DNA of 64,000 nucleotides from Plantago major. Taxonomy: Eukaryota; Streptophyta; Magnoliopsida; Lamiales; Plantaginaceae. The stretch's first letter is position 1. Each line of letters begins with the position of its first letter. The DNA lies in the NCBI GenBank assembly GCA_026545765.1, contig JAIFAC010000235.1:62001-126000 (forward strand). Reading direction: 5' to 3'. Under the pieces are notes generated by a model, which was not told where the DNA came from, made no database searches, and saw nothing but the letters and a program-made list of their open reading frames with translations. The translations under genes and the position numbers were made by a program. Positions 10,240-22,179 of the stretch are shown one piece after another.

Positions 10240-11610
10240 TGTTAGCTCTGATGATATTATCTAAACATGGGTATCTACTGTTGGAAGATCACATTATGTG
10301 CTTCCATTTTCTCTGTGTTCTTAACTGACAGTGGTTTAAAACTTGCTGTATTCGAGTTATCTTCATTCTCTTTTGTAAGATGTCAATTGAGCGATGACAC
10401 TGTCTTGGAAATCTTTGAGGTTATAAATAGGTTCTGTTCTTTCTCAATTGTATTTGTCGAATTACAAAATTAACCATTAATAATTAAGAAGGCCATAGCA
10501 AAACCAGTGGTCTCAGCTTTATGAGTATAGGAAGAAGATGCCCTTATAAGTTGATTCCAGAATAGCTTCTGTTAAAGATGAAATCTGAACCATAAGAGCC
10601 AAAATGTACGAATACAGAACATGATAACTAGTCTTCATCTGGTGTGTGGGGAGGAGGTGATCCATCGATCACTGATCCAATCTTTTCCTATTTTCCATCT
10701 CAGTTTCCTCTTTTAATTTCTGCCCCATCATCATCAACAAGAATTGCCAAATTAGTACGAGGGTGTTGGGCACCGTGAGTGAGGAGTATGAACCGGAATA
10801 GGTAATAAATTTAGTGGAGGTTCGGGCACAATTTACATGATACGACGTGAGCACGGTATACAGATAGGGACCGGTTTCACATTTAGCACACAAACTGATC
10901 TTTTGTTGTTCACCGTTGCTACTCCATCCATCCTGATAAGAAGGTTACTTTAGGATCGATAAATTGGAAGACCTTTTCAATTCTTCAAAATCTACATTTC
11001 AGTTGTACGGTCCGCATCAAAGCTTGTACACCCCAATATAATATAGAGGGATTTCACTTGTACTCACAGCTGGCATTATTGTACCTAAACGGTCAGTTAG
11101 CTTGTATACATCCCAATATATACATACCAATTTCACATTCACCTATTAATATCATATCTTCATTTTTATTACTTCCTCCATTTCAGAAAAAGTGTTACAT
11201 TTTACTATTCTGCGGTCAACTGTCTCTGCGTTTTACCACAATTTACTCTTAAACGATATTAATAAATAAATTATTAAAATTATATAATGAAAATTTAGTA
11301 ATTAAATTTTTATTATATGATTTTATTAAATTATTTCCTATTATCGTTTATGAGTAATTTGTGGTCAAACTCAATCTGATTAATGGAATTTCAAAATGTA
11401 ACACTTTCTCTGAAATGGAGGGAGTATTTAGTAAAATCAAGTATGTCAAATTAGAAGATAAAAAAAATACAAATTGTATTACTACTCTAGTTTACTACTT
11501 TACTAGTTACATATCGTGCGTCAGTGGTTACTCACCTCAGGTTATTGAGCCTATAACTCAGAAAAGCTTGTATATTTTCCCTTATCATAGTTAATTTATT
11601 TAGTATGTGA
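9260..11610. repeat. IR2 left arm (inverted duplication with 16860-18989)
   Basis: From TGCACAAGGCTTGAGG in F-box/FBD exon 1 to the CATAGTTAATTTATT stretch at 11587, this is matched in reverse complement by 16860-18989. The arm is about 220 bp longer than its partner, nearly all due to the MITE at 11172-11424. Between 10240 and 11170 no gene is supported; that DNA is simply duplicated downstream sequence. Confidence 0.9.
11172..11424. mobile_element. Stowaway-like MITE A
   Basis: The ends CTTCCTCCATTTCAG and CTGAAATGGAGGGAG are inverted repeats bounded by TA on both sides (11170-11171, 11425-11426), as for Tc1/mariner-type Stowaway MITEs. The AT-rich core (AATAAATAAATTATTAAAAT) is shared with copies at 33537, 44155 and 48547. 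The other IR2 arm (about 17055) has no element here. No coding capacity. Confidence 0.85.
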
Positions 11611-11611
11611 T

Positions 11612-11993
11612 TGATAGAATTCCATCTTATCTAAAAGCTCGAACTTACAGAGAGTGCAATCTATCCATTTATATTAATACTCTAATACTCCCCGTACTCG
11701 TGGCCGATTTCAACCTCTTTGGGGAGGTCATTCGAGTGGAAATTTAATATGGGGCGGAGATTGTCTCCGTGGAGATTCGAACTTGTAGAGAGGTGTGGAA
11801 TCTAGTCATTTATATTAATACTCCAATACTCGATTTCAACCTCTTTGGAGAGTACATTCAAGTGGAAATTTAATATGGGGCGGAGATTGTGGGCTTGAGC
11901 CAGTGGCTCTGATACCCTGATATAATTCCATCTCATCTAAAAGCTCAAACTTATAGAGAGGTGTGGAATCTAGTCATTTATATTAATACTCCA
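11612..11993 (-). mobile_element. TRIM-like miniature LTR element
   Basis: Two direct terminal repeats of 73-76 bp (11612-11684 and 11918-11993) start TGATA on the plus strand and end near ACTCTA/ACTCCA. On the minus strand the right repeat ends in ATATCA and is followed at once by GGGTATCAGAGCCA, close to the initiator-tRNA-Met priming site TGGTATCAGAGC. A purine-rich GGGGAG stretch lies before the left repeat. The 230-bp interior codes for nothing and contains a further partial terminal-repeat copy (about 11772-11829) and a duplicated block with ATTTCAACCTCTTTGG. Flanks GTGAT and ATGAT could be a diverged 5-bp target duplication. Confidence 0.6.
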
Positions 11994-11994
11994 A

Positions 11995-12988
11995 TGATTT
12001 GGAGCTGTATGAGTGCAGAGGTCTGGAGAAAGTTAATCTGAGTGCAGTACGCGTAATCTGAAGAATTTCAGTGCTCGTGGTGGAACGAAGAAGAAAGATG
12101 CAAGGATGCTATCGGCTGAATTTGGAACCGATGATGACCATCAGTATCCAAACATGGTCTCGTTGGAGCTGGATAAAGTCAGAGTTGATGATTTGTTTTC
12201 CGAACAAGGATGCAAATTTTCGTATAGATCTCCTTGCTTGGAAACATTTAAACTTAGAGTATGAAGGCCCTGGAAAAGTAGAGATTTCCAGTGATTCGAT
12301 TACGTGCTTGAGCTTGATTCGGGCGGAGAGGTTGAGACATGCCACAGTTCATCTCCCAAACATCAGCAACTTTTATTTTACAGGGAATGATGCTACGACG
12401 CCTTCACTGTGTTTCGCTACTCCTGATCATAAGTGGAAGTCTTGTGTTGAGTTGAACTACCCACATTGTTGTAATGGTCCTTGGCTGAGAAATTTTCTGA
12501 CAGAGTTGAGCTCCTCTGATATTTCTCTTGGTATGAACTTAACATCAAGAGGCACGGTGACAACACCAATGCAAAGTAGTTTCGATTTGCCCAAGGTGGA
12601 GAACCTGGATTTAAAATTTCGTCAGCTTGAATCGTGGTACAGATCATGGCAACATGGGAATTCAGATGATTGTTGTGAAACCGTGTGTGGTGTGCTTTTG
12701 AGTTGCAGCCCAAAATATATAACTCCAAGCTTTGAAGCTGGTTGTGTTTTGGATAAAACAACCTACCAATGTAGAGAAGATCTGTACAAGACACTAAAGA
12801 AGCATGTCAATATGAAGAAGTGTAAACAGGCTCAACACGGTATAAACTGCATCCATGGCCTAAAGGAAGTAAAGGTGGAGATTTACGATCAAACTCTCCA
12901 GGCGTGGAAGCGGCATCCCAGTCCTGAGAGAGCTTGGGAACCTAAGTGTGAAGGAGACAAGATTCGGTTCTGCTTGAAATGGAACTAG
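11995..12988 (+). pseudogene. F-box/LRR protein, C-terminal fragment
   Basis: The opening reads LELYECRGLEKVNLSAV and NLKNFSARGG, typical LRR strands of plant F-box/LRR proteins, and continues through PNMVSLELDKVRVDDLF. A frame change near 12235 leads into HLNLEYEGPGKVEISS, LPKVENLDLKFRQLESWY and HGLKEVKVEIYD, with a stop at 12986-12988. No F-box precedes it; the TRIM-like element sits immediately upstream. It is a 5'-truncated, frameshifted relative, not a close copy of the FBD gene at 8577. A short 3' product from the open part (12071-12988) cannot be excluded but seems unlikely. Confidence 0.7.
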
Positions 12989-13301
12989 AGAAGATTACTA
13001 GAGCCGATTAGTTTTAAGTTACCTATTAGAATTCTAGTCATAGAAGTTAGATTTTGTCCTTCTTTTCCAATGTTTGTTCATCTTTTCGGAGATTGGTTGT
13101 TTTTAATTTACTTTTCTTTCGTTATATTTCATAGAAACGCAAATATTTGCTATCAGAAATCTTGTTTTTCTCTACACATATTATATTCTCTACTCTCTTA
13201 CTTTTTCTTCTCAGTTCATGAGTATCATTATGCAAGTAATGCCCGGTCCTAACTTTTAATAGATGTGATCATTGGTTTTACTCGATTTCATATTTTTAAA
13301 C

Positions 13302-14059
13302 AATGGAACCAACAATAGAGCAACCTGTTTAAGCTCTGTAACCGACTTTTTAGCAAGCCTTCCATCTGAAATCATCGTCAAAATTCTCTGCAGGCTACCT
13401 GTTAAGGCCACTGTTCACTGCAAATCGTCTGCAATACATGGTTCAATCTCATATCCAACCCCAAGTTTAGTTAGAGATCAATTGATCAAGCAGAGAAGGC
13501 AGAATCTGTAGATTTTGCATAAACTCCTGTCCAAGTTTGTTACATGATTAAACCGTCCGGTTGAAGTTAGTTATGAAGAATATTCCGGTCCAGGAGTTAG
13601 TTAATTTTAACTGTGTATAGATAGAAGTTAGTTCCTCTATTTTCAGCAACTTTTCATTCATCTTTCTTCTATCAAACACTATGTAATTCTTCTGTAATTC
13701 TCAGTTCATCAATGGAATTCATTGTTAGTTTGGTTATCTAAGTTCAATTCATGAACTTTCACATGTTTGTTGAATTGCATTTTGCCCTGTCAAAACCAGG
13801 CCTTGTTGTCCAGTACATCGAAATGTACATGACTTACCTCAGGCTAGTTGATTTTGGTGAGGGAACTGATCGATCACGCTACAGAATTCAACCTGGCCGT
13901 TTGAAGTTCTTCCCTGATGCCAAAATAGTGGTTGATGGTTCCTGCAATGGCTTTCTTCTCTTGCTCGTCAGGAATTACAAGCACGTGGTTCTATACGTGT
14001 GCAGTCCTGTCATGTGGGAGTATGTTGTTCTGCCAATGTCAGGACACCAAACCACGTAA
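13302..14059 (+). pseudogene. F-box/FBA protein, interrupted
   Basis: An F-box start (FLASLPSEIIVKILCRLPVK) at about 13345-13410 leads into VRDQLIKQRRQNL and a stop at 13509. After about 240 bp of non-coding DNA, coding similarity resumes at about 13765 (FVELHFALSKPGLVVQYIE, VDGSCNGFLLLLVRNY, YVCSPVMWEYVVLP), the FBA hallmark order. It ends at 14059, far short of a full FBA region. The F-box itself looks shortened after LPVKATVHCK. Probably split by an insertion and truncated at the 3' end. Confidence 0.7.
13528..13764 (+). mobile_element. Possible solo LTR splitting the F-box gene
   Basis: The non-coding interruption begins TGTCC and ends TTTCACA, and contains TGTGTATAGATAG (TATA-like) followed by a CT-rich stretch, as in a small Copia LTR. 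No target duplication is clear and no second copy is present in the window, so this is tentative. Confidence 0.28.
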
Positions 14060-14514
14060 ATCTTCTCGTGTGTAAATCCATCCAAATTGTATCATTTTCA
14101 TTTCTATATCAATAACACCCGAGATCTCGTAATGGAAGCTACATCTTACAGTTGACATAAGGGAGATCCAACAGTCCTATACAGCACAATTAATGTTGAA
14201 CCGGACGTAAATGATCAATCTTAAACTACATTACAAAAATTGCATGTCTCATACATTCATGCTGAGGGCCCCTTATCAGTGTCTACGAAGTGTAATGGAC
14301 AAAATCAAAAAATTAAATGAGCAAGAAACTTGTTCAGGACAAAAAAAATCTTGAGTTTTGCTAAAATAGAATCACTTTCTCACCATGTTTTTCCGCTGTT
14401 TCATATGCCAATGGATCATCCGGGCATAATCATTAACGCTGTCAAGTTAAGTGAGACTCCAGAAGGAAACTCTATGCATGTGTGTTATATGTCAGTCCTC
14501 TCCCCTATAGCATA

Positions 14515-16540
14515 TTAATGTTTTCCGCTAGTACAGGGGTCTGATGAAGAAGCCCCCAAACCTCCTTTTACTGAAACACATGACCCTGTATTGGAGGAAC
14601 GATCAATCAAATCCCAATCTAAATACAAAACTATCACTGTTATGTCGTCGTGAACTTTTCTTCTCTCTCCCCGTTCAACTGTCTTAAGTTCAGAAAAACT
14701 TATCCCTATCTTATTTGCTGCTGCAAGCTGTGCAGCCTCGATTAGACTTTTGGCAATCCCCTGCAAACAAAGGAAGTAAAATTAGACTTTTGGTAACTCA
14801 AATTTCTCAATCATTTACATGGATCAACTCATGGTAATGCAGGAACATAATGCACATAAAACAGAATGATGGAGGCCTCAGAAAAGAGATATAAGCAAAA
14901 GTTCCGGTGAAAACTTACATTGCGATCATTTCTTGTGACAATGTCAACTGCCTGTCTATTGGTAAGGTGCTCCCACAGGCCATCTGAAGCAAATATAAGA
15001 AATCGATCTATGGGCAATATTTTATGAACAAGGACAGAAGGTGCAGCTGTCATAATTGGTTTCTCGAAAGTTTCAGACAGTCTGAATTTGGCTAATAGGG
15101 GTTCTCTATTGAACTCTGCATTCTTCAGGTAAGCATCACCAATTGCTCTTGAAACCTGAAGTTAGATAGTGCTCATTAGCAGTAGATAGTACCAAACGAA
15201 AGGAAAAAAACTACTTGAAATTCACGTATAGTGCAGAGGTCTAATGATCATCAGTGAACTTATCAATGGTAGCGTAAACCCACCGCCAATGTAAGCAAAG
15301 ATATATACACTTCGGAGAAGAAAAAAATCACCTGAATAATACCCTTCACACGCCAAACCTCACCCTTCGGAACTACAATATGGGAATCATCATGGTGCAA
15401 CTGGTGTAATTCCTCCCGAACAGATGCCAAATTCGCATTATGTTCCTTCGATAACTGTACTGCTACGTGTTGTATACCGTCCAAATCTAGTCTTCCAAGA
15501 ACCACCCTGGAATCTCCAGCATTTGCAATATATAACTGTTCACCACAAAGAACACCCACCAAACAACATGACCCAACAGAAGCAAGTTGAGGTTTGGTTT
15601 CCCATTGCTCTTTAATCGAGGAAATAAATTCTTCATCTGTTGCTAAGTATGCATCCTTGATAACATCTTCTGACATTGCTTCATTTTCTGATATGAACTC
15701 TGCATCATGAATAGCTTTCGCATGAGTAACATATGCATGAGTGTATGTTGAAAATAGACATGACAGTTGAATGTTTATCGCGTATGCTAAGTATGATTTG
15801 ATAATCTAATGTTAGTGGTCAGGAAGATCCTTTAGTCTCCTTAGTAACATATGTTTAAATTTCAGATTCAAGAGATCACTCAGTCTCTGTGCAATCAACA
15901 TAACTATGCTATGCAAGTGCCTTATACCTACATGTTTAGGCACAATAGCATAGAGAATACTATTGCCAATGCCCCATGTTAGATAGGAATTCTGTCTCCC
16001 CACAATTCTTAAAGTTAATCCCACGATAAGCGGAGACAAATGACTAACACATGGCATGATACATAACGGAGTAAATATCGACTTTATAAGGAGAGCTGCA
16101 ACTCAGAAAACAATCACATAATATAGGAAATGAATGTGGCACATACTCTTGACATTTGCAAAAAGCTTTTGGTTAATGAATCGCGCGACTTCTGGACCAC
16201 CATGCCCGTCATAAATTCCAGCAAATGTCCCTTGAGGACCAGGCTCAATCATGCTCAACGGCCCTGACTCAACTTGGCTATGATCTTCCAGAAGAGGATT
16301 TGCCTGAACCACTGCCATCGAAAACTCCCCATAAACATGGGGACACAAATCTTTGTGCCACAGTAGCGCATCCACATTATCGCATCCACCACTGCAGCAT
16401 GGGCCATCATCAACATTATCACCTTCTCTACTGCATCTTGGGTCAGCATCCGAGTTACCATCTCCTCCACTGCGGCTTGGGGCAGGATGGACATTCGGGC
16501 GTAAACAAGGGAAATACTTCTTCCACGAAGAACCCACCAT
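14515..16540 (-). CDS. Protein phosphatase 2C, clade D (PP2C38-like)
   Basis: A Mg/Mn-dependent Ser/Thr phosphatase; clade D members dephosphorylate plasma-membrane H+-ATPases and immune kinases and are restrained by SAUR proteins. Four exons, 16540-16147, 15714-15332, 15155-14919 and 14760-14515, join in frame to 419 residues, near the usual 385-400. Metal-site motifs are all present: [39 protein letters not shown] and [12 protein letters not shown], plus [19 protein letters not shown] and [10 protein letters not shown]-like text ([18 protein letters not shown]). It ends in the clade-typical [19 protein letters not shown] aligns with family N-termini; an ATG six codons upstream (16558) is possible. 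The N-terminus has an unusual acidic Cys-containing repeat (about residues 20-50). All splice sites are GT-AG. A CT-rich 5' leader (minus strand of 16602-16621) precedes it. Confidence 0.93.
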
Positions 16541-16859
16541 TTCTTCACACAACAACATGTATAAAAAAGGATCTGTCAATCTCAAACCAAAGCAAAAATG
16601 AGAGGGAGAGAGAGAGAAAAGTAAATGTGTTTTTTTTTTTAATAGAGATGGGTGTGGACTTCTTACAAATCGCTTACAAATAGCCACAACTTAATTGCTC
16701 TTTTAGTAAATCTTAGTGGAATGAGTCTGCGTTTGACCATCCACGAGGTGACAAACCTCCCTTTTAGGCATCTTTTTCTCATTAATTTTCGTTCTCTATT
16801 AATATCATTTGTATATAACGTGCCATCTTCTAAAAAAAGCAAGCAGTGATGGAGATATG

Positions 16860-18989
16860 TTATCACATAGTCAATAAATAAACTATGATACGTGAAAATA
16901 GACAAGCGCTTTCTCAATTATAACAGATGTAGTCAATAACCTGAGGTGAGTAACCACTGACGCACGATATGTAACTAGTAAACTAGCTAGAGTAGTAATA
17001 CAATTTGTATTTTTTTTATCTTCTAATTTGACATACTTGATTTTACTAAATAAAAATGAAGATATGATATTAATAGGTGAATGTGAAATTGGTATGTATA
17101 TATTGGGATGTATACAAGCTAACTGACCGTTTCGGTACAATAATGCCAGCTGTGAGTACAAGTGAAATCCCTCTATATTATATTGGGGTGTACAAGCTTT
17201 GCTGCGGACCGTACAACTGAAATGTAGATTTTGAAGAATTGAAAAGGTCTTCCAATTTATCGATCCTTCCTGCTGATAGAAAGTAACCTTCTTATCAGGA
17301 TGGATGGAGTAGCAATGGTGAACAACAAAAGACCAGTTTGTGTGCTAAATATGAAACCGGTCACTACCTGTATACCGTGCTCACGTCGTATCATGTAAAT
17401 TGTGCCCGAACCTCCATTAAATTCGTTACCTATTCCGGTACATACTCCCTCACCTGCGGTGCACAACACCCCCTACTATAATTTGGCAACTCTTGTGATG
17501 ATGATGATGGGAAAAAAGAAAAACTGAGATGGAAAATAGAAAAACATCAACCTGATCTATGGAGATTGGATTGGATCAGTGATGGATAGATCACCTCCTC
17601 GCCACACACCAGATGAGGACTAGTTATCATGTTCTGTATTAAATGTACATTATGGCTCTTATGGTTCGTATTTCATCTTTAACAGAAGCTATTCTGGAAT
17701 CAACTTATAAGGGTATCTTCTTCCTATACTCATAAAGCTGAGATCACTGGTTTTGCTATGGCCTTCTTAATTATTAATGGTTAATTTTGTAATTCGATAA
17801 ATACAATTGAGAAAGAACAGAACCTATTTATAACCTCAAAGATTTCCAAGACAGTGTCATCGCTCAATTGACATCTCACAAAAGAGAATGAAGATAACTC
17901 GAATACAGAAGTTTTAAACCACTGTCAGTTAAGAACACAGAGAAAATGGAAGCACATAATGTGATCTTCCAACAGTAGATATCCATGTTTAGATAATATC
18001 ATCAGAGCTAACGCTAAATATCATCAGCGCTAGGTGAATAAGGGATGAAAGTTATTGAACATGTTGGAGCACTAAGAAGTGCTGATACTAGCTCCGTGAC
18101 TTCATACTGTGGCCATGCACTATAACAGAATCTCTTCAGATTCATGGCATTTTCCAACAGAAATTTTGCAAGATTGACAGTTAGCGTCTTGTCGAAGCTT
18201 TTAAACTCTATTTCCTCCAGCTTGGATATAATGCAAGACGGTACCATCTCCAGTCGTCATAATCATAATACTGCCAAGTTCCTGGCAAAAAATAGAGACA
18301 TTCAGAAAGTAAATTGTACAGCAAAAAAATATGGAAAGTCAGATAACATTAAGAGATGCAAATGGGAAAGTAGTGATGGAACTTACAAAATCTATAACAA
18401 GAGTTCTCAGAGATGGTGTCGAGTGGAGTAACTCGAGTAATGTCTTTGGGCTAACAGAAGGGTCTTCATCTCCGGCATAAACTTCAAAGTCGTGTATAGC
18501 ATAATCTTCAGGAAGTTCATGATGATCAGCAGACAGAACAAGCCTTACAAATTATCACACACGGAAGAGGAGATCCTTGTTCTGATCCCACGATAGCCTT
18601 TAATTCATAAAATCTATAGTAAGCAGACATATACAACATGCTTATACTAAACCTGAAAATATTATGGTAAAGAAACCCAAGCTGAAATACACAAACTTAT
18701 ATTAATTCACAAAATTTCTTACTTGATTGAGAAAACATAAATGATAATCACTACCATTTGAAAATTGAGCGTAAAATGTACCTCGTACATGTATAGTGAT
18801 AACTTCAACTCCTCCACAGTCGATGAGAAATCTTTCAGTAGACTTCTAAGACATAATCCACTGCATAGCATTCTTTCCTGATTTTCATAATCATCAAGAT
18901 TTTCTAGTATCGCAGAAGTGATTGCTGAGTCGTATAGACATATGTTTTCCAGTCTATGAGTCGTACGAAACTCCTCAAGCCTTGTGCAA
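16860..18989. repeat. IR2 right arm
   Basis: Reverse complement of 9260-11610. It lacks the Stowaway MITE of the left arm. The break at 18989 falls in the F-box/FBD exon 1 homologue; beyond it the sequence is unrelated to the left arm. The break at 16860 is beside the position where the left arm carries the TRIM-like element. Confidence 0.9.
18014..18989 (-). pseudogene. F-box/FBD protein, 5'-truncated copy
   Basis: This is the inverted copy of the 3' part of the gene at 8577. It starts inside exon 1 (RLEEFRTTHRLENICLYD, no F-box), has the exon 2 homologue at about 18720-18420 and the FBD exon at about 18280-18014 (KLEEIEFKSFDKTL, ending PSADDI and stop). Exon 2 reads FSISMLYMSAYYRF, without the stop present in the left copy, but carries a one-base loss after CTCTTCC and another lesion near TTTGTAAGGC. 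With no promoter or F-box it is dead. Confidence 0.85.
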
Positions 18990-20230
18990 AAAACAGTGAT
19001 GATGAAGTTGTTCTGTATTTGTCTCCAGCAATATCAAATTCAGTGAAAATGAAAGGATTCAAGTATATTTTTCTTGGTGAAGGTAATTTTTAGAAATTTC
19101 AACAAAAGGAAAGATAAAGCTCAGAGTTGTCAGACCTGAAAGACGACATTCAGCAAAATCTAAATGATCTTTGTTGATTGCCATATAAATCAAAGAACCA
19201 ACCTTGCTCCAGGGAATGCCATCTTGATCATGTCCACGAATGCTTGGCTGGATTCCTTGGCATGAGATTAAGATTAATCATTCAATAAATATAAGCACCA
19301 TCCACAAAAGAAACTTAAAGGAAACAACGTCAGATATATCTTGAACATGAAGTTTGAGATGTAATCGGAATCTAGTGCTTTCAGAGAATGCTTCACCAAC
19401 TTATTTAATAGAAAACGAAGTACATGCCTATGTAAAGAATGGTTCCATCTCCGCGAAGTAATTCGTAATTATTAAGTCGAACTGAGTAAGAGTACTGACC
19501 TAAGAGGTTCAGGAGACCTTAGTAATTTCATAATTACATCGCCAAATTTAACACCGAGCAGAGCATTCTGCCAATTACCAGGTTCGCCAAGGCGCAATGA
19601 GAAGAAAATCAATTACAAACCCCAGACATTGCTGAATATAAATGAATTGGTAAAAATAAGTAGATCAAGTAATTAACAAAACCTTTCTTTCATGAATGAT
19701 TTTGTGAGCACATTTTATATTGTCAACATCATTAATTTCCTGGAGCCCAAATCATTGAAGCTTTATCTCACGCTCTGCCAGAATATTGGTTTTGCTAAAT
19801 CAAAATTGACTCAAATATTATTTTTATGAACCAGTTTCAAAACTAAATTCAAGTAAATATTTCAGTCTTCTTGGAGTATAAAGTAAGTAAATTTATAACA
19901 ATAACCTGACCTCCGTATGAAGATTCCTGTTAGCCACATTCTGCATGCCAAAATCACTTCTTAGAACTCACATATACATATTACTCTTATTCAAGTTTGA
20001 TCCAAATTCAGGATATAAATAGAAGAATCATATATTAAACTCCATAGATCAACCCAACAGCCTTTTGGTATTGATATAATATTGCTCTGGCCTGCAAAGA
20101 AGAGTGGAAAGAAATCATCAAGAACGAAACATGGCCTTGGCTGTTGTCTCTGTTTCGTCAAGCATCTTTTCCTTGGCTCAGAATCTTCAAGTGTACCTGC
20201 GAAGGCGAGATTGTATTCGTGTTTGGTCAC
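18990..20230 (-). other. Unidentified coding-like fragments
   Basis: On the minus strand several short stretches look protein-coding, separated by AT-rich spacers: LEDSEPRKRCLTKQRQQ and CFVLDDFFPLFFAG (about 20190-20090), GLQEINDVDNIKC and HKIIHERK (about 19755-19680), LRLGEPGNWQNALLGVKFGD and VIMKLLRSPEPLR (about 19605-19500), and SSQAFVDMIKMAFPGAR (about 19255-19200). Some are followed by GT-like donors. A stop interrupts one piece (REIKLQ then TGA). I do not recognise the family. It may be a degraded multi-exon gene whose 3' end was lost at the IR2 break or whose 5' end was displaced by the Copia element at 20567. Confidence 0.35.
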
Positions 20231-20566
20231 CCCCTTTCACTAATAAAGCAACCGGAAGTGAAGATGATAAATAAGACAACCAAAACATAGTCCGCGCTTT
20301 CCACTAATAACATCTGTAAGTTCCTATGAGTCCATGTAACATTGATCATCATGATGCTTTCCAATATTAATATGTTTTCAAGTGTGCCAGAGTATGATTT
20401 AAGATTTGATAAATGAAAATGAATTCAAACCTTGACACTTGCACAAGCTTACTAATCTGTATCTAACATGCATTGAACTAACATAAATTTGCAAAATAAG
20501 CAGCGAAAACATCAATATGTTATATACCTCATTAATAAAGTGGCGAGGAGCAAGTAAAGTAGATAA

Positions 20567-21546
20567 TGTTGTTTGGTGGCGGTAGTGTATGAATGAGAAA
20601 CGGAGTAGGTAAGAAATATGATTAGACTGCTGAGCAAAGGCTGGGCCTTATTCCTTAAAGCTGTATTTGCCCCGCTATGGTGCTAACGGTTTACTTGACA
20701 AATAGTCTCCCAAGATAGAACAGCAGTATGTGAATCAGAGTTCTAGCACTCGAACTTTGACTCTGCGAACTAATCTGATAAAGGTTTTTCGGCTTTAGAG
20801 AGTAGTTTAAGAGAAGGAAGAAGAATGGATTTACGTGTTGAAATCGATTCTAGAGGCTATTTATAACATTGAAGAGTTGCGCGAATAGATGTATCCTTTC
20901 ATGAAAGGTCCTGCGAAACAAAAATTGACACACATACATTTGGAATTTTCGTTTGATTACATCCTTTGGCGAATGGTCGGACGATTCGCTCAAATTCAAA
21001 CCGAGCGGACTGGCAGTTCGCTCGGATAACCGGACTCGACCGATGGTGGTTTGGTTTAACTTAGATTATCTTATTGGGCTTAACCAAACACAATATGTTT
21101 CTGGTCCAAAAAGATAATAATCAACTCAAGACCGCGACCCGCGAACCCACGGCCCACGACACGAGACCCGGCTCCTGGCGGAGCCAGGTGGGTGCGAGTG
21201 TAGGAGCATCTAGCTCATCCCCCCTTCCAAAATCATGGGTGCCCTAAGGGCCCAATCCCATAACACAATCCTTTGACTAATAACTAGTTCCTTCTTCTTC
21301 AATTTTAGCCATGTGGGACTCTTCCCATTCTAACTCTTGGCATTCCATATTGATCGTCAACCAACACACTTTGAGCTTCAATAACTCTTTCACCTTTCAA
21401 TGAATTTTAGTAATTCTTTCTCAAGTGTCATCTACTAACATAGTAGATTATACACGTTTTAATGAAACTTTATTTCAAACGTGTGGGGCCCCTTTGGTTG
21501 AGATACAAAGTCATGGACTAGCCTCATTAGTGCTAAAATTCTAACA
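20567..21546 (-). repeat. 3' LTR of the Copia element (980 bp)
   Basis: Direct repeat of 26256-27209. The U3-side third (21200-21546) is nearly identical to its partner, while 20567-21130 is clearly more diverged, with many small deletions. Confidence 0.92.
20857..20865 (-). promoter_or_regulatory. TATA box in 3' LTR
   Basis: The minus strand reads TATAAATAG, a canonical plant TATA box, at the matching place in both LTRs (partner 26556-26564). Confidence 0.6.
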
Positions 21547-21560
21547 ATCCCCACATGAAA
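21547..21560 (-). other. Polypurine tract of the Copia element
   Basis: Immediately upstream (minus strand) of the 3' LTR the sequence reads CATGTGGGGAT, then TGTTAG; this GTGGGGAT form is typical for Copia second-strand priming. Confidence 0.6.
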
Positions 21561-22179
21561 GAGAATTAATGCTCACGGCTGGCGTGGTGCTCGACTAAAT
21601 TTCTGCGAGAAAATCATATTGCATCGGGATCGATTATCGGTGACATTGAATTGTCCCTAGTAGAATACCATCGGTTTACTTGCCACCGGTGGGCGTGATG
21701 CCTTGAACGATCGGCGTTTTGTGTAAACGAAGACAATGATATCAACCTGATAATTTTCCTTATTGCCTCGTTCCTTTTCTCGGTCCGTTAAAGGCCTTGG
21801 GCTTTCGGTTCATAGGTGTTCTCGTTTGAGCGGCCTCCCATACTTCACACCCGAATAGGTGATCTCGTTCTAAGAGCATTCACCTTGATACTCGCTTTCG
21901 TAAGCTAAAGAGATTAAGAATCTTCTTCAGAGATCATTAAGAGTTTAGTGACTCATCCTCCACCCGGTCTACAGGAGCACTTAAAATGTCTTTCACGGGA
22001 ATGGCGCAAGTGGAGTTAGTAACTCCCAAGTGCTCTTACCTCGAAGTACAAAACTTCACGAGGCGCTTACTGGTCCTTTACAGTTTAGTTGTCCCATTGA
22101 ATCAAATTCTTGGGATCTCCAGTCAGTATGATTGGGTTGACACCGTAAATTTCCTTATTTTGTGGGTCTTAAGCCCATT

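Noticed and set aside
10669-10893. Open minus-strand stretch downstream of the F-box/FBD gene, also covered by the IR2 copy
   Set aside because: The inverted copy does not preserve the same reading frame over its length and there are no motifs; it is duplicated non-coding DNA.
14330-14518. Open stretch downstream of the PP2C gene on the plus strand
   Set aside because: No motif, low-complexity context, and it overlaps the 3' flank of PP2C.
19991-20230. Plus-strand text with EEWKEIIKNETWPWLL-like sequence at about 20100-20150 as an alternative gene
   Set aside because: Both strands are open here; the neighbouring coding-like pieces are all on the minus strand, so I kept only the minus-strand suggestion.
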